Shown here in pieces: positions 41,841 to 51,216 of a stretch of DNA of 58,087 nucleotides. Origin of the DNA: an uncultured Bacteroidales bacterium (GTDB lineage: Bacteria > Bacteroidota > Bacteroidia > Bacteroidales > UBA932); assembly GCA_905235445.1 (NCBI GenBank), contig CAJOLJ010000016.1, forward strand, positions 1-58,087. The letters run 5' to 3'. The position numbers and the translations under genes were made by a program. The notes beneath the pieces were generated by a model. That model was not told the origin of the DNA. It worked only from the letters and a program-made list of their open reading frames with translations, and did not search any database. Within the stretch, counting starts at the first letter, position 1. Each line of letters starts with the position of its first letter.

Positions 41841-42935
41841 ATGGCCAACAAACTTGACATAACCCCCATCGGGGAATGGGGCTTCTTCACGCTTCCCCGT
41901 CCTATGGTAATAGCGGGCCCCTGCAGCGCCGAGAGCAGGGAGCAGGTTCTTGAGACTGCGGCGGGACTGTGTGAGTTCGGCATACACGTCTTCAGGGCCG
42001 GCATCTGGAAGCCGCGCACCCACCCGGGCTCCTTCGAGGGAGTGGGGACACCCGGTCTGAGGTGGCTGCAGGAAGTGAAAGAGACCTTCGGCATGAAGGT
42101 CTGCACCGAGGTCGCAAGCGAAAAGCACGTCCATGAGTGCATCAAGTACGGGGTGGACATGCTCTGGATAGGGGCACGTACCTCGGCCAATCCTTTCCTG
42201 ATGCAGGAGATTGCCGATGCCCTTGAGGGTACGGACATCCCCGTCCTCGTGAAGAACCCCGTCAATCCCGACCTGGACCTCTGGATCGGGGCCCTCGAGA
42301 GGCTGAACAGGAGGGGAGTGCGAAAACTGGGGGTCATCCACCGCGGTTTCTCGACATACCAGAAGATGGCATACCGCAATGACCCGGGCTGGAGGATAGC
42401 TATTGAACTGAGGACAAGATACCCCGAACTTCCGTTCTTCGCGGACCCCAGCCACATGGGCGGGGACCGCAAGTACATCCAGGAACTCAGCCAGAGGGCG
42501 ATGGACCTTGGCCTTGACGGCCTCATGATCGAGTCCCACTGCAACCCCGCCGTCGCCCTGTCCGATGCCAAGCAGCAACTTACCCCATCCGCCCTCAAGG
42601 AACTGCTGGAGGAGAAAATAGTGGTGAGGGATTCGGATACGGACCTCAGGGCATACAGGGAGAACATCGACCAGCTGAGGGCAAGGATAGACGTCATTGA
42701 CGAGAACCTCCTGTTCGCCCTCAAATCCAGGATGGACGTATCCCGGAGAATCGGTCAGTACAAAAAGGAACACAACATATCCATTATCCAGGCCACGAGG
42801 TGGGATGAGATCCTCACCGGGATGGTCGTCCGGGGCCGGGAGTACGCCCTTGACGAGGACTTCATCAAGGCTCTGTTCAACCTGATCCACGAGGAGTCGG
42901 TCCGCATCCAGGACAACGTCCTTACCGAGGACTAG
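41841..42935 (+). CDS. Bifunctional DAHP synthase / chorismate mutase
   Basis: 364 residues. The N-terminal part (1-260) is the type I-beta DAHP synthase: PMVIAGPCSAES, WKPRTHPGSFEG, KPV-equivalent KNPVNPDLDLWIG, PSHMGGDRKY, IESHCNP. The C-terminal 95 residues (LRARIDVIDENLLFALKSRM) are an AroQ-type chorismate mutase. Known: the first step of the shikimate pathway and the branch to prephenate, in one protein, with the mutase domain acting also as allosteric sensor. Last gene of the operon, followed by a terminator. Confidence 0.95.
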   Translation: MANKLDITPIGEWGFFTLPRPMVIAGPCSAESREQVLETAAGLCEFGIHVFRAGIWKPRTHPGSFEGVGTPGLRWLQEVKETFGMKVCTEVASEKHVHECIKYGVDMLWIGARTSANPFLMQEIADALEGTDIPVLVKNPVNPDLDLWIGALERLNRRGVRKLGVIHRGFSTYQKMAYRNDPGWRIAIELRTRYPELPFFADPSHMGGDRKYIQELSQRAMDLGLDGLMIESHCNPAVALSDAKQQLTPSALKELLEEKIVVRDSDTDLRAYRENIDQLRARIDVIDENLLFALKSRMDVSRRIGQYKKEHNISIIQATRWDEILTGMVVRGREYALDEDFIKALFNLIHEESVRIQDNVLTED

Positions 42936-42950
42936 GGCAGTCCTCACCCC

Positions 42951-43172
42951 TTACCCGCAAAGGGAAAAAAAGAAGAAGGGCAGGTCGTCAGCGATGTGAT
43001 AACCTGCCCTTTTGTCCCTCTTGCGGTCATAGACTTTCTTGCTCTTGTGCCTGTGGCTTCGGAATGTCACCGGGTGGCCGTGCTCGAGGATCTCCTCCTG
43101 CCTGGCTGCCTTGCGGTTCGCCAGCATGAAATCCCCGATCCCGATGTGCAGAGTGCGCTTTCTCTTTTTCAT
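42951..43172 (-). CDS. Small basic conserved protein
   Basis: 73 residues from the ATG at 43172 (MKKRKRTLHIGIGD...). DFMLANRKAARQEEILEHG and HKSKKVYDRKR belong to a small basic protein type common in Bacteroidota that I recall only as hypothetical. Strong Lys/Arg content suggests nucleic-acid or ribosome contact. Its last codons run through the terminator hairpin of the convergent aromatic operon. Longer N-terminal extensions are unlikely. Confidence 0.75.
   Translation of the reverse strand: MKKRKRTLHIGIGDFMLANRKAARQEEILEHGHPVTFRSHRHKSKKVYDRKRDKRAGYHIADDLPFFFFSLCG
42976..43013 (+). terminator. Terminator of the aromatic operon
   Basis: AAGGGCAGGT (42976-42985) / ACCTGCCCTT (43002-43011), 10-bp perfect stem, 16-nt loop, then TTT. 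It lies inside the coding region of the convergent small gene. Confidence 0.85.
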
Positions 43173-43271
43173 GATGGACGGTGATTGTTTTTGGGGTTGA
43201 ACAAGTGTGGAAATATATGTTAAGTAAGCAGTAGTGTCATTTGCTTCGAGGGTAGCGGCCAAGGGCCCGTA

Positions 43272-43303
43272 CCCTTTCCCTAGATGCCGGGAAAGGGCTT
43301 TTT
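43272..43303 (+). terminator. Orphan plus-strand terminator
   Basis: CCCTTTCCC (43272-43280) / GGGAAAGGG (43289-43297), 9-bp perfect stem, 8-nt loop, then CTTTTT. No plus-strand gene precedes it apart from the already terminated aromatic operon. Confidence 0.7.
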
Positions 43304-43340
43304 GTTGCATCGGAACAAAAGGAAAATTCAATTATCCCTG

Positions 43341-44501
43341 TTACTGGAAGCGGCTTCCCCGTTTCTCCCTGATGATATCCAGGAGTGCGCTAATGAACAG
43401 GCTTCGCTGTTCCTCGCTGAGGAAGCGGACTTTTATCGGGACCTGGAAAAGTCTCTGCCGCAGGGTGGCGGGAAGGTCGGGAAGGTCCCGCAGCCTTGCC
43501 GCATCCTTTTCCGTTGTCATCACGACAGCCGTGGGATTGGATTTCACGGCCTTCATGACAGCGGAAATGTCCCCACTTGAATATCTATGATGGTCGGGGA
43601 AGTCGAATGACTGGACGATCTTGTATGTGTCCGCAAGATAACGCCTCAGCGGGGTGTTCCTGGCAATGCCGGTCACAAGGATGAGTTTCCGGGAGTAGAT
43701 GTAGCGGGTGTCCCCGCTATCGGGGAACACCGCCGTGGCCCCCTCATGGTTTATGAACGTGAAGAAAAGGAAGATGTCCTTTCCTTTCTTTGTCCTGGCG
43801 TGGCAGGTGGAGGGGTCATAGTCGGAAAGCCCCAGTTTCCTCGCCCAGTCGGACATCTCGTACTCTTCCAGGAAGGAAGGGCACTTGGTGACAATCAGGA
43901 TGTCCGCGTCATGGATCCTGCCGGGAAGGTCCCGAAGCCTTCCGAGGGGGATGAGGCTGTCCTCCCTGGGGGGACGGTTGAAGTCGACGAGAACCACATT
44001 GCAGTCGGGGGCGAGTTTGCGGTATTGGAAAGCATCGTCCAGAAGGATGAGCTGGGAAGGGGCGTAGTCCTTGTCCTGGCATCCGGCCCCTGCCCCTGTC
44101 TGGGATAATTTTTCGGGGTGGGCCAGGAAGTCGCAGCCTTCCAGCCTGGACTTGTCCACGGCCACGGTAACGGCGGGGAACTTTCCCTTTATCTGGGCGC
44201 TCTCGTCCCCGAACATGGCTGCGCTCCCGCCAAGTGGCAGCACCTGGAACCCCTTTGTCTTTCTCCTGTACCCTCTCGACAGGACGGACAGTTCCGCTCC
44301 TCCCCACTCATCGGTGGAAAGAAGTTCCCTCAGTATCATCTCGGTATGGGGAGTCTTCCCGGTTCCTCCGGCCGTGACGTTGCCGATGCTTATGGTCGGG
44401 ACCTCGCTGGGACGGGACTTGAGGATGAAGCCGCGGTTGTACATGGCGTTCCTCAGGGCGAGGGTGATGGAATAGGGAAATAGCAGAATCCTGTCTAACA
44501 T
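43341..44501 (-). CDS. lpxK: Tetraacyldisaccharide 4'-kinase LpxK
   Basis: 386 residues. The P-loop SIGNVTAGGTGKTPHTEMI (near 37-55), an N-terminal membrane-associated helix and LILLDDAFQYRKL match LpxK. Known: phosphorylates the lipid A disaccharide at the 4' position at the inner membrane. Single gene on the minus strand, 86 bases from the dihydrouridine synthase gene upstream. Confidence 0.95.
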   Translation of the reverse strand: MLDRILLFPYSITLALRNAMYNRGFILKSRPSEVPTISIGNVTAGGTGKTPHTEMILRELLSTDEWGGAELSVLSRGYRRKTKGFQVLPLGGSAAMFGDESAQIKGKFPAVTVAVDKSRLEGCDFLAHPEKLSQTGAGAGCQDKDYAPSQLILLDDAFQYRKLAPDCNVVLVDFNRPPREDSLIPLGRLRDLPGRIHDADILIVTKCPSFLEEYEMSDWARKLGLSDYDPSTCHARTKKGKDIFLFFTFINHEGATAVFPDSGDTRYIYSRKLILVTGIARNTPLRRYLADTYKIVQSFDFPDHHRYSSGDISAVMKAVKSNPTAVVMTTEKDAARLRDLPDLPATLRQRLFQVPIKVRFLSEEQRSLFISALLDIIREKRGSRFQ

Positions 44502-44587
44502 CGTTATCGTGCGTCTCTTATGAAATCAGTCCACAAAGATATTCCATTGTCGGGAAAGAGTGAAGCGGTATTGATGAAAAAATACAT

Positions 44588-45622
44588 TCAGATCCCGTAG
44601 ACACCCCGTTGGGGTGGCATGCTTTCGTCGCCCCAACGCTCTGCGATATAGTCAAGCAGGTTGAATATCTCGGCGGGGGCGGTTTCGGTAACGAGGCGTA
44701 TTCTCGTGTCCTTGAAGTCTTTCAGCCCCTTGAAATAGCAGCTTAGGTGCCTTCTCATCTCGTATACCCCTGTCCTGGGGCCCTTCAGTTCGAGGGACAG
44801 TTCCATCTGGCGCTTGGCGAGAGTGACTCTTTCCCGTACCCCGAGCGGGGGAAGCTCCTCCCCGGTCCTGAGGTAGTGCTTCACTTCCGTGAATATCCAC
44901 GGATGGCCGAAAGATGCCCTTCCTATCATTATCCCGTCCACCCCGTAGGTGTCGAAGGCGGCCTTGGCCTTCAGGGCGGAGTCTATATCCCCGTTGCCGA
45001 TGATGGGAATGTGCATGCGGGGATTGGCCTTGACCTCCCCTATGAGTGTCCAGTCGGCCTCCCCCTTGTACATCTGGCAGCGGGTCCTGCCGTGGATGGT
45101 CAGGGCCTGGATGCCGCTGTCCTGGAGCCTTTCGGCGAGGGGAACTATTATTTTGGAACTCTCGTCCCAGCCAAGACGGGTCTTGACGGTGACGGGCTTG
45201 CGCACCGCCTTGACTATCATCTCCGTTATCCTCACCATCTTGTCCGGGTCCTTCATCATGCCGGACCCTGCCCCCCTTCCCGCGATCTTGCTGACGGGGC
45301 ATCCGAAGTTGATGTCGATGACGTCGCACCCGTGCCCTCCGGCCAGTTCGTCAGCACGGTCAGCCATGCGGGCGGCCTGGACCATGGCATCGGGGTCGGA
45401 ACCGTATATCTGTATGGCGATGGGGGCTTCGTCCTCTGAAGTCTTCATCTTTGCTATTGCCTTCTGGGCATCGCGGATGAGCCCGTCGGAGGAGACGAAC
45501 TCCGTATAGACCATGTCGGCGCCGCATTCTTTGCAGATAATCCTGAAGGACGCGTCAGTCACGTCCTCCATCGGTGCCAGCAGCACCGGCCTTTCACCTA
45601 GGTCAACTTCTCCGATTTTCAT
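44588..45622 (-). CDS. dusB: tRNA-dihydrouridine synthase
   Basis: 344 residues. FMN-binding TIM barrel: LAPMEDVTDASFR, INFGCPVSKIAGRGAGSGMM with the active-site Cys, TVKTRLGWDE, LTIHGRTRCQMYKGEADW, GNGDI, GIMIGRASFGHPWIF. Known: reduces specific uridines in the tRNA D-loop with NADPH. The subfamily choice DusB is by similarity of these motifs; other Dus subtypes cannot be fully excluded. Confidence 0.93.
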   Translation of the reverse strand: MKIGEVDLGERPVLLAPMEDVTDASFRIICKECGADMVYTEFVSSDGLIRDAQKAIAKMKTSEDEAPIAIQIYGSDPDAMVQAARMADRADELAGGHGCDVIDINFGCPVSKIAGRGAGSGMMKDPDKMVRITEMIVKAVRKPVTVKTRLGWDESSKIIVPLAERLQDSGIQALTIHGRTRCQMYKGEADWTLIGEVKANPRMHIPIIGNGDIDSALKAKAAFDTYGVDGIMIGRASFGHPWIFTEVKHYLRTGEELPPLGVRERVTLAKRQMELSLELKGPRTGVYEMRRHLSCYFKGLKDFKDTRIRLVTETAPAEIFNLLDYIAERWGDESMPPQRGVYGI

Positions 45623-45801
45623 CTTTCATCCATACTTAAGGCTGGCCCCTACTTTCGGTGGACCCACCGCATGAGAAAAACTGCACCCCCTCCGCCCAAA
45701 AACGTTGGCTGGAGAGCTCAGCGTTTTGCAAAATTAGTTATTTTTGTGGAATCGGGTCCACGGCGACCCTGCACCAAAAACATAAAACGAAATACACAGA
45801 T

Positions 45802-46788
45802 ATGAGAGAACTCAAGAAAGTTGCCGTCCTCACCAGCGGGGGCGACGCACCAGGAATGAATGCCTGCATAAGGGCCGTCACCAGGTCGGCCATCTTCAAC
45901 CACATGGAAGTGGTGGGCGTGTACAGGGGCTATGAAGGCCTCATCAATGAGGAGTTCCAGAAATTCACCTCCTCCTCGGTGAGCAACACCATCCAGAGGG
46001 GAGGAACCATCCTCAAGACTGCCCGCAGCAAGGCTTTCATGACTCCCGAGGGAAGGAAAACGGCCCACGACAACATGGTCAAGAACGGCATAGACGCCCT
46101 CATCGTCATCGGCGGCAACGGTTCCCTCACCGGGGCCCAGCTCTTCGCCAGGGAGTATGATATCCCCGTCATCGGACTCCCCGGGACCATTGACAATGAC
46201 CTGTACGGAACCGACACCACCATCGGCTATGACACCGCCCTCAACACCATAGTGGAGTGCGTGGACAAGATCCGTGACACCGCCAACTCCCACGACCGCA
46301 TATTCTTCGTCGAGGTGATGGGACGTGACGCAGGGTTCCTGGCCCAGAACTCAGCCATCGCATCGGGAGCCGAGGCTGCCATCATCCCCGAGGACAAGAC
46401 CGATGTGGACCAGCTCGCCGAGTTCATCGGCAGGGGAGTGAGAAAGAGCAAGAACTCTTCCATAGTCCTCGTGTCCGAGGCCCAGAAGGACGGGCACGGC
46501 GGGGCCATGTACTATGCTGACAGGGTCCGCAAGGAGTATCCGCAGTATGACGTGAGGGTTACCATCCTGGGTCACCTCCAGAGGGGAGGCATCCCCACTG
46601 CCGCCGACAGGATCCTGGCGAGCCGCCTCGGCTACGCCTCCATCGAGGCGCTCATGGAGGGGCAGCGCAACATCATGGTGGGAGTGAGCAACGACGAGAT
46701 TGTCTATGTCCCCATCCAGAGGGCCATCAAGTGGGACAAGCCAATCAAGAAGGAACTCATCGACGTTCTCGCCGTCCTGTCCCTGTAA
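45802..46788 (+). CDS. pfkA: ATP-dependent 6-phosphofructokinase
   Basis: 328 residues from the ATG at 45802; the upstream extension in frame is not protein-like. [24 protein letters not shown] (ATP site), [12 protein letters not shown] (substrate site) and [11 protein letters not shown] are present. The Gly at the ATP-site GGNGS supports ATP rather than pyrophosphate use. Known: commits fructose 6-phosphate to glycolysis. A TATTTTTG box lies at 45739-45746. Confidence 0.96.
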   Translation: MRELKKVAVLTSGGDAPGMNACIRAVTRSAIFNHMEVVGVYRGYEGLINEEFQKFTSSSVSNTIQRGGTILKTARSKAFMTPEGRKTAHDNMVKNGIDALIVIGGNGSLTGAQLFAREYDIPVIGLPGTIDNDLYGTDTTIGYDTALNTIVECVDKIRDTANSHDRIFFVEVMGRDAGFLAQNSAIASGAEAAIIPEDKTDVDQLAEFIGRGVRKSKNSSIVLVSEAQKDGHGGAMYYADRVRKEYPQYDVRVTILGHLQRGGIPTAADRILASRLGYASIEALMEGQRNIMVGVSNDEIVYVPIQRAIKWDKPIKKELIDVLAVLSL

Positions 46789-46811
46789 GTGAGACCCCAG
46801 CATCCGCCTTC

Positions 46812-47390
46812 ATGAAACTCGTAGTGATAGATGCCTGTGTCAGGGGCCCCCAGTCCAGGACCTGGAGAGTGGCGAGGGAGGTCATTGAGGCCCTCTCGCA
46901 TAGGTACGAGGTAGTCCAGTTCCATCTGCCTGCAATGAAAATGGAACCCCTCTCCCCATCGGCCCTCTCGGACAGGAACCTGTGCGGGGTAGTCCCGCAG
47001 TGGGCCAGGGATGCCGCCACCCAGATAGCGTCCGCTGACAGGATCCTCGTAGCCGCCCCGTTCTGGGACATGTCTTTCCCTTCATGCCTGAAAGTGTTCA
47101 TCGAGCACACTTCGCTCCTGGGGATAACCTTTGACACTGATGATAGGAAGTGCTACGGTCTTTGCCGCTGCACGAAGCTCCTCTATATTACTACGCGCGG
47201 GATGGACATCCCGACGGGTGACCCGCTGGACGGCGGCACTTCTTACCTAAGGGCCCTGTCACAGCTGTGGGGCCTGGGTGAGGTGGAAGTCCTCTCCTGC
47301 CGGAACATGGACTACGGCACCCCCGCTCAGATCGAAGGCAAAATCCAGGAAGCCGTCCTCAAGGGGCGGGAGATAGCAAAGACATTCTAG
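46812..47390 (+). CDS. FMN-dependent azoreductase-like NAD(P)H oxidoreductase
   Basis: 192 residues from the ATG at 46812; the longer frame starting earlier overlaps pfkA. Flavodoxin-like fold: VVIDACVRGPQSRTWRVA (phosphate loop) and APFWDMSFPSCLKVFIEHT, the AzoR/NQO-family flavin-binding motif. Known: two-electron reduction of quinones or azo compounds. Substrate unknown. Close behind pfkA (23 bases) and followed after 2 bases by the gene at 47393. Confidence 0.88.
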   Translation: MKLVVIDACVRGPQSRTWRVAREVIEALSHRYEVVQFHLPAMKMEPLSPSALSDRNLCGVVPQWARDAATQIASADRILVAAPFWDMSFPSCLKVFIEHTSLLGITFDTDDRKCYGLCRCTKLLYITTRGMDIPTGDPLDGGTSYLRALSQLWGLGEVEVLSCRNMDYGTPAQIEGKIQEAVLKGREIAKTF

Positions 47391-47392
47391 CT

Positions 47393-47857
47393 ATGCCAAG
47401 GTACAAAAAGATAGATCCGACCGAGTTCCTGTCCTCCCTTCGGGGGAAGATACTCTCCGGGGAGGTCAGGAAGCAAAGCGAAGGCTGCATGCTTTTCAAC
47501 AGGGAGGGAGTCATCATTACCGATGACATAGAGAACGAGTACATTTCGGTCAAGACCCCGCCCCTCGTGGTCGAGACTCCCTGCGCCCAGGAGGTGAGCT
47601 ACCTCATGACACACCTGGGGGAGAACCTCCCCGAGGTGGTCATCCACTACGGCAAGGGGGATTTCTACAGGTCCCTGGCTAGTGGGGCGAAGGATGCGGT
47701 CCAGGCCGGGGCCGAGGGGACGGTGGTCCTGCTTTCGGTCCTTCTGTGCGCCTGGGACATGACGACAAGGCTCATCCGGGAGAGGTCCCTCGCCATCCGG
47801 GACGAACTCCTCTCCTGCGTCGGGGGACTGTCCGACCTGGCCGAGAAAATCCTGTAG
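47393..47857 (+). CDS. Uncharacterised LutC/YkgG-like protein
   Basis: 154 residues, soluble. It starts MPRYKKIDPTEFLSSLRGKILSGE and ends in a helical region. I see no decisive motif; a faint resemblance to LutC/YkgG-type proteins is not strong enough to rely on. It is translationally close to the flavoprotein gene (2-base gap), which suggests a shared redox-related transcript. Confidence 0.6.
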   Translation: MPRYKKIDPTEFLSSLRGKILSGEVRKQSEGCMLFNREGVIITDDIENEYISVKTPPLVVETPCAQEVSYLMTHLGENLPEVVIHYGKGDFYRSLASGAKDAVQAGAEGTVVLLSVLLCAWDMTTRLIRERSLAIRDELLSCVGGLSDLAEKIL

Positions 47858-47950
47858 AAGCCCCCCTTCAAGCATTTACAACGGGCAGGGCCCCGTCAGG
47901 CCGGTTTTACTTTTTTGAGGGCTTTTTGCAGAATTGAGCAAAATAATTGT

Positions 47951-47958
47951 TACCTTTG
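47951..47958 (+). promoter_or_regulatory. -7 box of the rplM-rpsI transcript
   Basis: TACCTTTG at 47951-47958, 61 bases before the rplM start; TTG at 47926-47928 gives a 22-bp spacer. Confidence 0.65.
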
Positions 47959-48019
47959 CGGTCCCTATAAAGTGTAGGGATCGCAGTTTTATTAGTATAA
48001 ATCATTAAAGATCAAGACA

Positions 48020-48472
48020 GTGGACACACAAAGCTACAAAACAGTTTACCTGAACAAGGCTACTGTTCAGAAAGAGTGGGTCGTCATTGATGCTACCGAT
48101 CTTCCGCTTGGCCGTCTTGCTGCCCGCGTTTCCCTTGTCCTCCGTGGCAAGACCAAACCGGGATTCACCCCCAACGTGGATTGCGGTGACAACGTCATCG
48201 TGATAAACGCCGAGAAGGTGGCCCTCAAAGGCAAGAAAATGACCGACAGGGTGTACACACGTTACACCGGCTATCCGGGTGGACAGCGTTTCACCACCCC
48301 TAAGGAGATCCTCGCAAAGAGGCCTACTGAACTAGTTCGCAGAGCAGTCAAGGGTATGCTCCCGAAGAACCGTCTTGGTGCTAAGCTCCTTGGAAACCTC
48401 CATATCTATGCAGGTCCCGAGCATCCCCACCAGGCACAGAACCCCAAACCCATCAAGTTGAACGAAATTTAA
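48020..48472 (+). CDS. rplM: 50S ribosomal protein L13
   Basis: 150 residues with a GTG start at 48020. VVIDATDLPLGRLAA, FTPNVDCGDNVIVINAEKVALKGKK, YYRYTGYPGG-type YTRYTGYPGGQRF and GMLPKNRLG match L13. Known: early-assembly protein of the large subunit. Followed by rpsI, the conserved pair. Confidence 0.97.
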   Translation: MDTQSYKTVYLNKATVQKEWVVIDATDLPLGRLAARVSLVLRGKTKPGFTPNVDCGDNVIVINAEKVALKGKKMTDRVYTRYTGYPGGQRFTTPKEILAKRPTELVRRAVKGMLPKNRLGAKLLGNLHIYAGPEHPHQAQNPKPIKLNEI

Positions 48473-48481
48473 ACAGAGCAA

Positions 48482-48874
48482 ATGGAAAAACCAGTAAACG
48501 CCCTTGGAAGACGTAAATCAGCCGTCGCTCGTGTTTATGTGGCTCCCGGCCAGGGTAACATCACAATCAATGGCAGGACCCTCGATGAGTATTTCGCAGA
48601 GGATTCCCTCAAGTACATTGTGAACCAGCCCTTCGAAGTTACCGGAACCGCAGGTCAGTTTGACGTGAAGGCAAACCTCGACGGAGGTGGAGTCAAAGGC
48701 CAGGCCGAAGCCATGAGGCTCGGTATCGCCAGGGCACTCAGTGACATAGACCGCGAGGCCTATCGTCCCGCCCTCAAGGCCGCAGGATTCCTCACCCGTG
48801 ACGCCCGTGAGGTCGAGAGGAAGAAGCCCGGTCAGCCTGGCGCACGTCGTCGCTTCCAGTTCAGCAAGCGTTAG
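48482..48874 (+). CDS. rpsI: 30S ribosomal protein S9
   Basis: 130 residues. [24 protein letters not shown] at the N-terminus and the basic tail ending QFSKR (contacting the P-site tRNA) are diagnostic. Starts 9 bases after rplM. Confidence 0.97.
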   Translation: MEKPVNALGRRKSAVARVYVAPGQGNITINGRTLDEYFAEDSLKYIVNQPFEVTGTAGQFDVKANLDGGGVKGQAEAMRLGIARALSDIDREAYRPALKAAGFLTRDAREVERKKPGQPGARRRFQFSKR

Positions 48875-49140
48875 TATTGTCTGTATAGGAATACAAGAGA
48901 AACTAAAGCTATTCAGGACTGCAATACACCTGATTTACAGGCACAGTCCGGTTTTGAAATCTTAGGATCGGAGCCTTGGATGAGAATCCAGCCCGCTACC
49001 GTGGGATTGACCGGCTGCGGAAAATCCAGAAGATCCCCTGCAGGGACTGCAGCAAGGCTACTTCGGATTGATGTAAAGAGCCCGATGGCCATAAAGGACC
49101 GGAGGGATAGTTTAGAAAAAAACAAACAACAAGAACAACA
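48875..49140 (+). other. Untranslated leader before rpsB
   Basis: 266 bases without a gene between rpsI and rpsB, rich in G/C-containing segments that can fold (for example around 48995-49055). S2 genes in many bacteria have autoregulatory leaders, so a structured leader is possible. I could not match it to a named motif. Confidence 0.4.
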
Positions 49141-49953
49141 ATGCCAAGAACTAATTTCCAGGAACTGCTCGACGCAGGTGCTCATTTCGGACATCTCGCC
49201 CGCAAGTGGAATCCTAAAATGGCTCCCTATATTTTCATTGAGCGCAACGGGATTCACATCATCGACCTGCATAAGAGTGTTGTCAAGATAGACGAGGCTG
49301 CAGAAGCTATGAAGGAACTCGCCCGTTCGGGCAAGAAGATCCTCTTCGTCGCTACCAAGAAACAGGCTAAGGACATAGTTGCCGAGAAGGCAGCTTCCGT
49401 GAATATGCCTTTCGTCACTGAGAGGTGGCCCGGTGGAATGCTTACCAATTTCCCCACCATCCGCAAGGCCGTCAAGAAGATGAGCAACATCGACAAGATG
49501 AAGGAAGACGGTACTTTCGAGAAGCTCGCCAAGAGGGAGCGTCTCCAGATTGACCGCCAGAGGGCCAAACTTGAGAAGAACCTCGGTTCCATCAAGGACA
49601 TGAGCCGCCTGCCTTCAGCCATCTTCGTGGTTGACGTCCAGAAGGAGGCTAACGCCGTCAGAGAGGCAAACCGCCTCAACATCCCGGTTATCGCAATGGT
49701 TGATACCTGCTGCGATCCCACCCCTATTGATTACGTGATTCCGGCAAATGACGACGCCGCCAAGAGCATAGAGTACATCCTCAACGCTCTTTGCACAGCC
49801 ATCCAGGAAGGCCTCGACGAGCGCAAGCTCGACAAGGACAGCAAGGACCTCGAGGATACTCCCGCACCCGCTGAGGAGAAACCCGCACGCAAGATGCGTC
49901 CCCGTCGCACCGCCCCCAAGGCCGACACAGCAAATGAGCCCAAAGCTGAGTAG
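49141..49953 (+). CDS. rpsB: 30S ribosomal protein S2
   Basis: 270 residues. DAGAHFGHLARKWNPKM, ILFVATKKQAKD, ERWPGGMLTNFPTI and VVDVQKEANAVREANRLNIPVIAMVDT(N/C)CDP are S2 signatures. The C-terminal 40 residues are a Pro/Glu/Lys-rich tail, an extension seen in this phylum. Followed by tsf, as usual. Confidence 0.97.
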   Translation: MPRTNFQELLDAGAHFGHLARKWNPKMAPYIFIERNGIHIIDLHKSVVKIDEAAEAMKELARSGKKILFVATKKQAKDIVAEKAASVNMPFVTERWPGGMLTNFPTIRKAVKKMSNIDKMKEDGTFEKLAKRERLQIDRQRAKLEKNLGSIKDMSRLPSAIFVVDVQKEANAVREANRLNIPVIAMVDTCCDPTPIDYVIPANDDAAKSIEYILNALCTAIQEGLDERKLDKDSKDLEDTPAPAEEKPARKMRPRRTAPKADTANEPKAE

Positions 49954-49994
49954 AGCATAATCCTCTTTTCACAATTACTCTGTAAAACAAATAC

Positions 49995-50040
49995 GGGCTG
50001 ACAGTCGCATGGCATTATATGCAGTGGCTATCAGCCCTTT
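49995..50040 (+). promoter_or_regulatory. Stem-loop between rpsB and tsf
   Basis: GGGCTGA (49995-50001) / TCAGCCC (50031-50037) then TTT, just 20 bases before the tsf ATG. It may work as a partial terminator that lowers tsf relative to rpsB, or as a leader element. Confidence 0.55.
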
Positions 50041-50059
50041 AAAGAAAAATCAAGATACT

Positions 50060-51052
50060 ATGAATATCACAGCAGCTGACGTAATGAAATTACGTAAGAT
50101 GACTTCAGCCGGTATGATGGATTGCAAGAAGGCTCTCCAGGAGGCTGAGGGTGACTTCAAGAAGGCCGTTGAGATTATCCGTGAGAAGGGTAAGCTCGTG
50201 GCTGCAAAGAGGGCTGACAGGGAGACCACCGAGGGTGCTGTCCTTGTCCGCAAGGAAGGTGAGAAGGCCGTTCTCGTTTGCCTTGGCTGCGAGACCGACT
50301 TCGTTTCCGCTACCCCCGACTTCAAGGCTCTCGCCGCAGAGATCGCAGATGCCGCCATCGCAGCGTTCCCCGCAGATGCAGAAGGCCTGAAGGCCACCCC
50401 TTGCAAGAACGGACACACAGTCGAGGAGGAAATCTCCGCCCAGACTGGCAAGACCGGTGAAAAGCACCTTCTTGCTTACTACGCTTCCCTCGAGGGTCCT
50501 TGCATCGCATCCTATGTCCACTTCAACAACAAGCTCGGAGCTATCGTCGCTTTCAACAAGGCTGTTTCCGAGGAGCTTGGCAAGGGCATCGCAATGCAGG
50601 TCACTTCCATGAACCCCGTTTCCATCAGCGCCGAGGATTGCCCTCAGCAGGTCATCGACAATGAGAAGGCCGTGGCTATCCAGAAGACCAAGGACGAGCA
50701 GATCCAGAAGGCAGTTGACGCAGCCCTCAAGAAGGCTGGCATCAACCCTGCCCATGTCGACAGCGAGGATCACATCCAGTCCAACACCGCCAAGGGTTGG
50801 CTCACCCCTGAACAGGCTGACCAGGCCCGCGAGATCATCAAGACCGTCGGTGAGGAGAAGGCCAAGAACCTTCCCGAGCAGATGATCCAGAACATCGCCA
50901 ATGGTCGTGTCGCCAAGTTCCTCAAGGAGAACACCCTCCTGGAGCAGGAATATCAGCTCAGCGACTCCAAGGAAACTGTCAAGGCTGTCCTGAAGGCTTT
51001 CGATCCCGAGCTTAAGGTCGTTGCTTTCAAGAGGTTCTCACTGAGCGACTAA
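50060..51052 (+). CDS. tsf: Elongation factor Ts
   Basis: 330 residues from the ATG at 50060. LRKMTSAGMMDCKKALQEAEGDFKKAVEIIREKG and the TDFVSATPDF core are the EF-Ts hallmarks; the longer C-terminal dimerisation region is normal for this phylum. Known: exchanges GDP for GTP on EF-Tu. Ends before a strong terminator. Confidence 0.97.
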   Translation: MNITAADVMKLRKMTSAGMMDCKKALQEAEGDFKKAVEIIREKGKLVAAKRADRETTEGAVLVRKEGEKAVLVCLGCETDFVSATPDFKALAAEIADAAIAAFPADAEGLKATPCKNGHTVEEEISAQTGKTGEKHLLAYYASLEGPCIASYVHFNNKLGAIVAFNKAVSEELGKGIAMQVTSMNPVSISAEDCPQQVIDNEKAVAIQKTKDEQIQKAVDAALKKAGINPAHVDSEDHIQSNTAKGWLTPEQADQAREIIKTVGEEKAKNLPEQMIQNIANGRVAKFLKENTLLEQEYQLSDSKETVKAVLKAFDPELKVVAFKRFSLSD

Positions 51053-51098
51053 TCCACTGTGATTCCCTTCCACTAGGGAATACGGTATCATGACATGC

Positions 51099-51140
51099 AA
51101 AGGACGGATCCCCCATAAAGAGGGTCCGCCCTTTCGTTTT
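51099..51140 (+). terminator. Terminator of rpsB-tsf
   Basis: AAAGGACGGATCCC (51099-51112) / GGGTCCGCCCTTT (51122-51134), 13 pairs with one mismatch, then CGTTTT. Confidence 0.85.
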
Positions 51141-51153
51141 CAATGAACATACG

Positions 51154-51198
51154 AAAAAAGCCGCAGGCCACTGCTTGCCACAGTGGAGTACGGCTCTT
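51154..51198 (-). terminator. Terminator of the 51217 gene
   Basis: Minus-strand AGCCG...CGGCT enclosing CCACTG/CAGTGG, followed by a run of six T (51159-51154). Confidence 0.8.
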
Positions 51199-51216
51199 TG
51201 TGTATTTGTCAGGCAG

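Noticed and set aside
46731..46811. Earlier start for the azoreductase-like gene
   Set aside because: The extension overlaps pfkA and is not conserved-looking; the flavodoxin fold starts at the ATG at 46812.
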